In this document: piece by piece, positions 1 to 8,250 of the stretch
How the letters are laid out: every line of letters starts with the position of its first letter
Position numbering within the stretch: the first letter of the stretch is position 1
NCBI GenBank assembly: GCA_963969495.1
Contig: OZ018326.1
Span: forward strand, 177,357,056-177,421,055
Direction: 5' to 3'
Origin: Ceratothoa steindachneri
Taxonomy: Eukaryota > Arthropoda > Malacostraca > Isopoda > Cymothoidae
DNA length: 64,000 nt
Position numbers and translations under genes: made by a program
Notes under the pieces: model-generated
Seen by the model: only the letters and a program-made list of their open reading frames with translations
Told to the model about the DNA's origin: nothing
Database searches by the model: none

Positions 1-350
1 GAGCCGTGAGGGGGACTCCTCAGTAGCAGGTTTGACTCTAAATACGACGTCATTTTGTCCACCATGAAGCTTTCCATGAGTTTACCGACTATCGAAGTCA
101 GACTCAGAGGGCGGTAGTTCGACGGATGGCTGGGGTCTCTTTTCTTGAAGATCGGAGTCACCTCCGCCTCACGCCAGTCTCTAGGAACGCATCCGGTCCG
201 GATTGACATGTTAAAGATAGCGCACAGATGTCGTGACACTTGATCGCACACTTCCTTTAACACCTCGGATAGAAACCCGTCCGGTCCAGGGGACTTATTC
301 GCCTTTAGGTCAGCGATCTTTTTCTTTATTTCTCTTTCGGTGAAGTCCAT
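1..350 (-). pseudogene. LINE copy A reverse transcriptase fingers, partial
   Basis: Minus-strand sequence matching copy C at about 42178-42521, which encodes the RT fingers from the KSPGPDG region to the SSQHGFRR region. It joins in order to 984-1440 if the nested insertion is removed. The right end of this block is the target site of that insertion. The rest of the RT lies outside the window. Several small differences from copy C make it unlikely to be translatable. Confidence 0.7.
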
Positions 351-495
351 TATTATTATTATTATTATTAAAGTTCCAAGCCACAACCCCAACTGGAAGA
401 GCAAATAGCTATAAGCCCAAGGGCCCCAGCGGGGAAAGAAACCTGGTATGGAAAAAACGAAACAAAGATTAAGAAAAACATAATAAATAAATAGA

Positions 496-526
<31 letters not shown>

Positions 527-983
527 TTAAATGCTATAATGTTAAAAATATTATAATATTATATATGTGTGGATAATGAATAAAATATTAAAGTTATAAG
601 TTTCTGTTAATTAAAAATGTATTAGCACCCACTTTAAATTTCTGAAGTTCCAAGGACTCAACAACAACACTAGGAAGTTCATTCTACAGTTTAGTTGTGT
701 TAGGAATGAAACTTCTTGAAAACTGTGTTGTGTTGAATCTCATAGGCGTAAAGGCCCTACTATTGGCATTTAGTACACCTCTGGTAACTCGTTGAGGGGC
801 ATATAAATTGGGCAGATCGTGATGCAGTGGATGATCTGCATTGTTAAAAATTTTATATAAGATGCATAGGGAGCTTATTGCTCGCCTGTGCCACAGATCA
901 ACTTTGAGGTCAGGAATTAAAAATTTTATTGCTCTCAAATTTTTATCTAATAAATTAAGATAAGAGTTGGCTGCCGAACTCCA
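351..983 (-). mobile_element. Nested 3' fragment of a second LINE family with (TAA)n tail
   Basis: This segment interrupts copy A. On the minus strand it begins in the C-terminal part of an RT protein (EYCAPVWSS, then LDKNLRAIKFLIPDL). It runs through the RRAISSLCILYKIF region, reaches an in-frame TAG at 681-683 where the family normally has Trp before NELP, then a 3' UTR and a (TAA)n tail at about 349-370. A poly(A) run at 501-526 lies in the 3' UTR. The orientation, 5' truncation and simple-repeat tail fit target-primed reverse transcription. Aligning copy A with copy C places the empty site within GAAGTCATAT, and only about 2-3 bp appear duplicated. The 3' UTR resembles a repeat I remember from shrimp genomes; I did not verify this. 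Confidence 0.75.
501..526. repeat. Poly(A) run, 26 nt
   Basis: An uninterrupted run of A on the plus strand (T on the strand of the nested LINE), inside the 3' UTR of the fragment at 351-983. Such runs vary in length and are prone to assembly error. Confidence 0.9.
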
Positions 984-2331
984 AACAGGGGCGCAATATT
1001 CAAGCTTTTCCCCCTGAGTAGGAATCCTGGGCTGGGGATGGGACCACACTCTTAAGTAAACAATGAAGAGAAGTAGTCATTGAGAAGGTTAGCATTTTCT
1101 GCATCTGAGTGAGTTAATGCGCCCTCCTCGTCCTATAAGGGCGCAATCCTACGATGCATTGGTTTACGACTATTTACATAGCCGAAGAACTCCTTGCAGA
1201 GTCTCGCCATCGGAGTTCCTCAGTACGCTTAGCCGCCCTTATGCTGGACTTCACTCTTCTAGCTAGCCTTCGGTATTCGTCAAAGGCACCCGAGATCTTC
1301 GATCGCCGGTACGCATTTCTCTTCTCCCTAAGCAGTTGGCCGATTTCTCGATTAAACCACTTTGGTTAAACAGAAGACCGATGAAGGCATTTCAGAGGGA
1401 TGCAACTTGATTCAAGACTGATGAACTTATTTTTGAAATTGTTTCACGAATCCTCAACCTCTTCGCATACCTCTAGCCTTACATCAGTTAGCCCTGCACA
1501 AGGGCTTGCAAAGTCTGCTCTTCTCAAGTCAAGTTTCCTTGATTGACTGGCAACAGACCTTACCTTCGGGATCTTGACGCTAAATCTAACTAGCTGGTGA
1601 TCACTGCCACCGAGCTTTTTGCGAACAGAGACATCCTCAACGATATAATCCTCAGAGGTGAAGACCAAGTCAACGATATTGTCTCGTCTCGTCGGTTCTT
1701 TGACCCATTGAGTAAGAAACTTCTTGTTGGCGAACTCCAGGAGTAGCGCGCTCTCGTCAGAGGCTGCTATGGCTTCCCAGTCAACTTGTCTGTTGAAGTC
1801 GCCCATAACGATGCACACTCTGCCTTGAACAAGCTCACCCAGAAGCTGGTACAGTTCCCTGTCCTTCTTAACGGGTTGGCAAGGGGGTCTGTAAAGCACT
1901 AGGGTCCTGTATCTGACAGGACCTTTCTCTAGGTCAACGCCTAGGAGCTCGTGATCGGATATAATGTTGGAGTTCGTAGATTTGATTGTATCCTTGACAT
2001 ACAACATTACACCGCCACCCTCTCTGTCTGGCCTATCTTTGTGGAAGAGTTGGTAGCCAGGAACCGTGAATTCGCCTTTAAAGTCTCGGTTTGAGGTTTT
2101 TATCGACGATTCTGTTATGGCTACCATTTCGAGTTCTTCCGTCGCTACGAGGCCACGGTGCTCAGGAAACTTGTTCCTGATTGAGCTCGCATTGAACAGT
2201 GGAACTTTTAGGGAGTCCCCGACGGTAGGACTCCCTACGCTCTTCCGTTTTCCTGCTTGTTTGTTGGCGAGGCACCCCTCTTTGCGACCTCTGAGAAGGT
2301 CGTTCCTGGAGTGACACGGGCGTCCTGGCAT
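984..2331 (-). pseudogene. LINE copy A ORF2: endonuclease and linker
   Basis: The minus frame is open from an ATG at 2331 to 1444 (295 codons) and encodes an APE-like endonuclease. Visible blocks are FNASSIRNKF, ITESSIK (the usual ESW has become ESS), GGGVMLYVKD, LYRPP, VMGDFN and GGSDHQLVRF. This enzyme nicks the target DNA for target-primed reverse transcription. Asn, Glu and the GDFN and SDH residues are still present. Downstream (1443-984) the linker toward the RT is collinear with copy C but broken by indels. The ATG lies upstream of the end of ORF1, so the two frames overlap by about 95 nt. Confidence 0.75.
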
Positions 2332-3556
2332 ACGTCCGCCATCACTCTGGGCCGGATACTCCTTTGGGTCCTCTCTACGACATCCTGGATCATGTTCGAC
2401 AGAAAGGCCTTTCCTTTGAAGGAAAAATGTACCCCATCCCTTTGGTAGAGATCATTTCTACCATAAGAGGTGCGTTACGGGTCCACAAAAAAGACCCCCT
2501 CTGCCGTACACAAATCTGCCAGGCGCCAGCTTAAAGAGACATTCATCGAGTGAGCGGTCCGTGTTGGACCTCTCTTTGGGAGCATCCCGACTACCACACG
2601 CTTGTGGGTTTTCAGCCCAAAGTCGTCCACGGCACCCATGACCGTGTGGAGGATTTTATCTGTAGGGCCTACCCTACCTCCTCTCAGGTAGAGCTCGTTT
2701 CAACTGACCATCAGAACAACGACTAAGCTCTCAGAAATCTGTTATTTCTTAGCCTCTACTCTGATGTGGTGGTTACCACATCCTGGCAGGCTGCTTACCT
2801 TCACACTAGTAAGAAGGCGGGCCGCTAGCAGGGACTGTAGGCCCCGTGCTTGAGAATCACCAATAAGGGTGACTCTTGCACATTTGTCTTCAGGCGACTG
2901 AGTCTTTTTCCTCTCGGAAGTGACTTGTCGCTTTCCTCTTGTATCTCTACATTTTTCTTTTTCTTCTTCTCATTCTTCTTATTTTTCTTATCTTCGTTTG
3001 TTTTCTCTTTTTCCGTTTCTCTTTTCTCTTCTTTTCTTTCTACTTTCCCTTGCGCACCAGTAACGCTCGAATCCTCTACACTGGGGTGAGCTGCATTAAG
3101 ATTTTTCTTCTTTTTATTTTTTTTATTTTTCTTCTTCTCATTTGCTTCTCCGCATGGCTAAAGTGGGACTGCCAATGCAGTTTCACCTCCTTGAGCTGGA
3201 GTCACATCGGCGAGACCACCCAAGTCAGTGGGACTTTCGTCTCGAGCTTGAGCTGACTGGGCCTCTAGTTTAGAGGCTAGCTCTAGGATTTTTTCTTCGA
3301 GACGCCGAATCTGAAGCGCGTGCTGCGTTTCTAGGGGCTGTATTCTACTTTCCAGTGCCCTAGATTTTTCTTCAGAGGTTGTGAAGAGATCCTTGAGTTC
3401 ACTGCCTCTCGGACCTATCCTTTAAGAAGGCAGTCGGTGCATATACTTCCCGAGTTGCATTTCGAAAAACATCCTTCCAGGAAGTCAACGCACCACTTAT
3501 CCTTCTGGCATATCGCACATGTATATTTGAGTGCAGCTGGACCTTTTTTCCCTGTC
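2240..3556 (-). pseudogene. LINE copy A ORF1: zinc finger, coiled coil, Lys/Glu-rich and SGNH-like region
   Basis: Starts at ATG 3556 (MTGKKGPAALKYTCAICQKD). The N-terminus has paired cysteines (CAIC, then C, C, C and CTDC) like a small zinc finger. The first frame stops at about 3415. One frame over, the sequence continues as a predicted coiled coil (SELKDLFTTSEEKSRALESR) and then a long Lys/Glu-rich stretch (about 3150-2850). The last third carries the blocks expected of the SGNH-hydrolase-like ORF1 of CR1 elements: a KRVVVGMLPKR-type strand, a WRLADLC..GVFFVD strand, and YQRDGVHFSFKGKAFL as the C-terminal block. It ends at KQENGRA-stop near 2240. The family ORF1 binds element RNA. This copy has at least two frameshifts. 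Confidence 0.65.
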
Positions 3557-4228
3557 ATTTTAAACACTTTCTCTCTTTCAAAACTTTGCGACCAATCAAT
3601 AGAAAAAAGGGGGTTGGTGAGTTCTCCCCGCGTGAGTCGCTCCCGCCTATCGATCGGAGACGTTTCGGATCTTTCAGAAGGCACGCTCCATGTGCTGCTG
3701 TTCGTCCGACCGAGTCATCAAGCCTCGGCGTGCCGTGGCTCCTAACCAAGCAGCACAGACGGTCCCCGAAGGGGCCATCGAATTGTCACCAGATAAACAA
3801 CAACGAAGCACGCCGTGTACTAAACTCCTACTAGTTCCCTTCGCGACGGCCAAGATCTCGGAGCAGCATTTAATGGATATCCCGCCACACCAAGAGAGTC
3901 GACCCAAGGCTGTTTGTTTGCCTGGCAACCAACGTGGGAACGAAGGGCCGTCACCACGGACCAATGCTACCAGAGGCACCCGTCAACGGTCACTGGGAGT
4001 GGTCAATAATTATGCGCCAGGAAAGGGGTTAACGGGGCACTACCCTCATCCCATTCATCGTGCCTCAACGCCTAAGACCCCTTAAGTCCTAGTCTCTCGC
4101 AACCAGTGAGCGTCGATTGGCGTTGTTTATAGAGGTTCCAAAGCCTCTCTTCTGACGCATGAGGTAGCTGCCAGGTCCTTATATGTAGATAGAGGGAAAA
4201 AATGGAAAGAGTGACATGATAGGAGAAG

Positions 4229-4243
4229 TTTTTTTTTTTTTTT
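4229..4243. repeat. Poly(T) run
   Basis: Fifteen consecutive T in the region upstream of copy A ORF1, followed by a purine-rich stretch to about 4310. No gene is evident between 3750 and 4470. Confidence 0.85.
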
Positions 4244-4476
4244 CTTTTTGTATAAGTGGGAGAGATAGGATAAAAGTAAAAAAGGAGAAGGATAGAGTAA
4301 AAAAAGGAAGGAATAACGCACTTAGTCTGGAACCTCGTTTCCGACCAAATCGACAAGGAAAGCCCTGCCAGGGGTACCCAGAAGAGGTACCCCGCCGACA
4401 CAGCTCGAAAAGTCAAGGGTACGCACATGCTCTCTTTCCGCGACAAGGGGGCGTCACCCCTCTCCCTCTATTTTCT

Positions 4477-4640
4477 GAGAGAGAGAGGGAGAGAGAAAGA
4501 GAGAGAGAGGAGAGAGAGGGAAAGGGGGAGTGAGAGAGAGAGGGGAGAGAGAGGGAAAGGGGGAGTGAGAGAGAGAGGGGAGAGAGAGGGAAATGGGGAG
4601 GGAGAGAGAGAGAGAAAGAGAGAGAGAGAAAGAGCAAAAT
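4477..4640. repeat. (GA)n array with 35-bp higher-order unit
   Basis: About 160 bp of GA-rich simple sequence. Inside it a 35-bp unit (containing GGGAAAGGGGGAGTGAGA) is repeated about three times, with equivalent positions at 4521, 4556 and 4591. It lies on the 5' side of LINE copy A. A second GA array adjoins the 5' side of copy C at 43769. Confidence 0.9.
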
Positions 4641-5397
4641 AACGGTGGTAACAACCACCACAGAGATTGCGCTAGGTTTAATTTTTGCCTTTTAATAAAC
4701 CTTTTTGAAGAGAGGAAGAAAGAGGCAGAAAACCTCTATTGCAGGTTATATAAACATAGGGTACCGCAGCTTTCGTTGGAAGAAAATGCGCCTAACAGAC
4801 AGCCAGGGGGTGTTTTGCGAGTTCATCGCCTTGTTCTGGCAGACATTCTTTTTGTCTGAGAAGAACCAAAGGCCCACAAACTTTGCAGTGGTTATTTTTC
4901 TCTTGTTTTTAAAATTCTGTGACAATAGCTAGCCCACCTTCCTCTTGTATTAGTAGTGTCCGATATCCTCATGAATTAAATGGTTGGGGAAAGAATCTGA
5001 CATTCTCTAGTCCCTGGATATGGCCTTCACTGACATGCTGGAATCGTTGTCAATAATGGCCTGGATATCCACATCAAATTTGCAGGTTCTTTTCGTATCA
5101 GAATGATTTGAGTGAGATTTACGAGCCGCTGTAATCTTGTAATCGCAGCTTGGTTCATCCAACCCTTTCCTCTTTACCGTCATCAGATTGAAACTTAAGC
5201 ACTAGAGCTTCGGCAAGAATATCAAGCAGCATAGCTTGCCGCTATCAAAATTTAGCAAGATTGAATTCAATTATAGTACTGCTTCCTTCACAAACGAAGC
5301 ACAACTGAGTCAACTATGATAAGAAGGAGAAAGAATCGAGGCTAGGTAACCTTTTGCGTGGAATTCAAAGCTACCAACGGTGAAAGATTACTTACCG

Positions 5398-5400
<3 letters not shown>
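4641..5400. other. No gene seen
   Basis: Mixed-composition sequence between the GA array and an AT microsatellite. Short open frames only, with no recognisable protein or RNA motif. Confidence 0.6.

Positions 5401-5401
<1 letters not shown>

Positions 5402-5455
<54 letters not shown>
5402..5455. repeat. (AT)n microsatellite, about 27 units
   Basis: A perfect run of alternating A and T. It is self-complementary and probably length-polymorphic. Confidence 0.97.
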
Positions 5456-5457
<2 letters not shown>

Positions 5458-5458
5458 A

Positions 5459-5824
5459 AAAATATCCAAAACAAATTGGTGCGGTTAAGATAATGGCATA
5501 ATTAGACAACTGCTCTGCTTCAGGTCCAGCAGGTGATCCTATCCTCCAAAACTGGAAGACAACACTTAGGGATGGCCCATCCATCACCCCCCAAACCTGA
5601 TTTCAAAGACACGCCTTTATGTCGTCTCGCTTACCGTCAGAGAAAACTGTTATTATTAATATATTAACAGCGTTGACTTCGCCAAAACGCTCGAAAGATG
5701 AAAGAATATCGAAGACAAATTTTTGCGGTTAGGATAACGACATAATAAGACATACATTGCCAAATAATTCCCTGACTAACTGTGTAAGAACTTTGGCAAT
5801 TATATAATTCTAGAAAAGAATGTA
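5459..5824 (+). repeat. Dispersed AT-rich repeat copies left of the mariner
   Basis: Two kinds of duplicated sequence are visible. A block of about 50 bp at 5459-5510 (core TGCGGTTAAGATAATGGCAT) recurs at 5703-5752 with a few changes. A 66-bp block at 5759-5824, starting GCCAAATAATTCC, recurs at 7271-7335 beyond the mariner in the same orientation. This suggests that the mariner inserted into an older local repeat. Confidence 0.65.
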
Positions 5825-5844
5825 TTGGATTGAGGAAGAAGTTT

Positions 5845-7017
5845 TTGCGGTTTTATCAAATTTATTCATTACCATTAACACTTTTAGAAAAACTTCAATT
5901 TTAATTGATAACAATGTGCAATTTAATCAATAATGTATTCTTCGTTGTTATTTACGACTTCTTCCCAACGTTCAACTAGTTTTTCGATGCCTCTGCAATA
6001 AAAATCTCTTGATTTTGACTCAAAGAATTCGTCTAACCAGGTTCTTAATTCCACATCAGTAGGGAACGAAACGCTGCGCAAATTGTTAGAGAGCGATCGG
6101 AACAAATGGAAATCCAATGGAGCCAAGTCTGGCGAATATGGAGGATGCCGCAGGATTTCCCAATTAAGCGTTTAGATGGCGTCTTTTGTCATATTGGCAA
6201 TGTGAGGGCGAGCATTGTCATGTTACCGAACGACTCCATAACGTCGATGAGGTCGCTTTTCACGAATAGTTTCGGCGAGTCGATACATTTGTCGAACGTA
6301 GAGTTCTGCATTGGCAATCTCGTTGTGGGCAAGAAGCTCATAAAGAATGATGCCTTCACAATCCCACCACACACACAGCATCGTCTTTCGTTGATGAAGT
6401 CCTTGCTTTAATTGCGAAAGTGTTTTTTTATTGGGGCTAAGCCATTGTTTTCGATGGTTCATGTTGACATAAACACACCACTTTTCATCGCCAGTGATGA
6501 TGCGGTGAAGAAATCTGTCCTTATATCCACGAGTAGCCTTGTGACGAGCAAGCAAATCTGCGGCAATCGTGGAGCGTTGAAGTTTGTTGCTTTCGCTTAA
6601 AGCGTGTGGAAACCATGCATTGTTTTTTTTAACTTTTCACATCGAATGAAGGTGATTCACTACAGTTTTCTCACCAGATGCCAATTGTACAGCCAATTTT
6701 CTAGTCGATTGACGAGGATTTTCATGAAGAAGGTCGTTCAATCGATCTTCATCCAACTTCATGGTGCGACCAGAATATTCTTCGTCATTAAGATTGAAAT
6801 GACCGTTTTTGAAACGTGAAAACCACCATTGAGTTGTCATTTTCTCCGTACACAGCACAAATATCGAGACGAGCTTTGGCTGTGTTTGCATTGTTCCGGT
6901 CTCGATTGAAAATGAATAACAACATGTGTCGAAAATGCGCCTTTCTTTCAACTTAACCTTCCATTTTGAGGGTACAGAACAAAAATGAAATTAACACAAC
7001 TTTTAAATAAACCGCAA
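5845..7017 (-). mobile_element. mariner-like DNA transposon relic
   Basis: Read on the minus strand. The N-terminal helix-turn-helix lies at about 6840-6640 (TTQWWFSRFKNGHFNL, then DEDRLNDLLHENPRQSTRKL). The catalytic core is spread over three frames: HRIITGDEKWCVYVN at about 6510, DNARPHIA at about 6215, and YSPDLAPLDFHLF at about 6130-6095. The last two aspartates are 34 residues apart in a typical mariner, and all three Asp are still recognisable. The ends carry imperfect inverted repeats beginning TTGCGGTTT at 5845 and, inverted, at 7017. At about 1.17 kb it is slightly shorter than a full mariner. Frameshifts and stops make it inactive. Confidence 0.8.
5923..6955 (-). pseudogene. mariner transposase pseudogene
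   Basis: Cut-and-paste transposase of the mariner family, which binds the terminal repeats through its N-terminal helix-turn-helix and cuts with a DD34D RNase H fold. Three open pieces survive (6951-6637, 6555-6223, 6126-5923) and must be joined across frameshifts to cover the domain. The C-terminal piece (FHLFRSLSNNLRS, FFESKSRDFYCRGIEKLVER) matches the usual mariner ending. No intact start-to-stop frame exists. Confidence 0.8.
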
Positions 7018-8042
7018 TGACTCATTACTCAACTTCAAGACGTAGCCTAAGTAAAAGCCTAATAGTCTACTCTGTTAAGAGACGTAGCCTAACCTTTGCA
7101 AATTTTGCTGTCATTATTTATTATTGTTTCTGAATATGTGTACAAATCACGTCAACAAAACTTAAATCAACATAACATTAAAAAAACGCAAGAACTTATT
7201 CCTAAACCTAATAAGACAACATAAGGGTTTCAAATTTAGTTAGAATTGGCCGAATAGTTATGCAGCTATTGCCAAATAATTCCGCGAGTAACCTTAGGAA
7301 GACTTTAGCAAATATATCATTCGAAAGAAAATGTAAAACATCATAAGTGTTTTAAATTCCGTTAAAGTCGGCAGAATAGTTACAATGTTAAAACAAAACA
7401 AAGAAAAAGCAAAACGGGACCCACCGGGACTGACAGGTCGACAGCCATGTGAGATATAGAAGCGCCCGCGACTATACGACTCGCAAGCGACTAAAAAGGT
7501 TGAGCGAATTTACTAATAAAGAAACGAATTGATATATACCTAGCGATAGCTAAGTGATCGAGGTAATATGTATTATAGGGATTTTACTCCTATAATGAGA
7601 TGAAGATATAAACCTCTGACTCATTTCAGGAAAATAAAAATCTGATCATTTGCAACGTAACAATGAGTTTTATTGCTCGTTATTAGAGATATCACGACCT
7701 TAATGAAGCCATCACAGATACGAGTATAACTACTTGAAATCCAATTTTCTATTTCCTCTCGTGTCTGTTTCTTCTAATTTTTAGGTAAAGAATTCTAACA
7801 TCAACCAATAAACTTTATTTCAAGAAGAGAGAAAAAAAAGAATAAACCAATGGATTGGGAAGAATACGACCCAAAGATTTCGCAATGATAGAACCAAAAC
7901 TATTCACTCTGAAACTAAAGTAAAACTGAGGTCAAATGTCATAGAATAGTCCCCTTCATGAGAGAAGATTGGTATATACTGTAAGTGGTAAATGAACCAA
8001 GAATAGCCATCAAGAGGTCAGGTGGCTGAGAAAGAGCTAGCT
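7018..8042. other. AT-rich spacer with a 120-bp direct repeat
   Basis: No gene is recognisable. Besides the GCCAAATAATTCC block at 7271-7335, a phrase at 7229-7263 (GGCCGAATAGTTATG) recurs in altered form at 7349-7384, about 120 bp later, indicating an old tandem duplication. Confidence 0.5.
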
Positions 8043-8044
8043 AA

Positions 8045-8242
8045 TACAACTTTGAAATGGGCTTCAAAATTAACTCGCGTTGGGGTAGGATTTTAGACCA
8101 GTCAGTACGTAGCATATTAAGTAGGAGAGTTGCGGGGCCACGTGATGCCCATGTGCCAGACCGTTCCTCGCTTGAAGGGGCAATGAGTATTGGGGAGCAG
8201 GGAAACGGAACAGATTCGCGTGTGATAGAGGAGTCCACCTAA
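8045..8242 (+). pseudogene. LINE copy B: C-terminal remnant of ORF1
   Basis: Frame open from 8045 (first ATG 8057) to a stop at 8242. It begins YNFEMGFKINSRWGRILDQS, which resembles the C-terminal block of the SGNH-like ORF1 (DGxHxNxxG...IL) seen in copy A at about 2400. A TAA immediately upstream (8042) and a TGA at 8027 close the frame, so the main ORF1 is missing. It overlaps the ORF2 frame, which is open from 8176. This mirrors the ORF1/ORF2 overlap in copy A. Confidence 0.5.
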
Positions 8243-8250
8243 AGCGCAAA

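Larger units (their letters stand above)
1..4650 (-). mobile_element. CR1-clade LINE, copy A (broken, continues off left edge)
   Basis: Non-LTR retrotransposon read on the minus strand. From its 5' side it holds a possible 5' UTR (about 3560-4650, including a (GA)n array), ORF1 (3556-2240), the ORF2 endonuclease (2331-1444), a linker, and the start of the reverse transcriptase (350-1), where the window ends. It is collinear with copy C at 40840-43768, and long stretches are nearly identical by eye. The CR1 clade is inferred from the ORF1 esterase-like block and from the endonuclease and RT motifs. The 5' boundary is uncertain: 3556-3750 clearly belongs to it, and the rest up to 4650 is inferred from a shared sequence beyond the GA arrays of copies A and C. 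The copy is dead through frameshifts, stops and a nested insertion at 351-983. Confidence 0.75.

Noticed and set aside
2850..3256. Hydrophobic Phe/Leu-rich open frames on the plus strand
   Set aside because: They are the antisense of the Lys/Glu-rich part of LINE copy A ORF1.
4413..4661. Ser/Leu- and Arg/Glu-repeat proteins on both strands
   Set aside because: Translations of the (GA)n array, with the same effect at 43772-44048.
6106..6600. Plus-strand open frames of 62-101 codons
   Set aside because: Antisense shadows of the mariner transposase.
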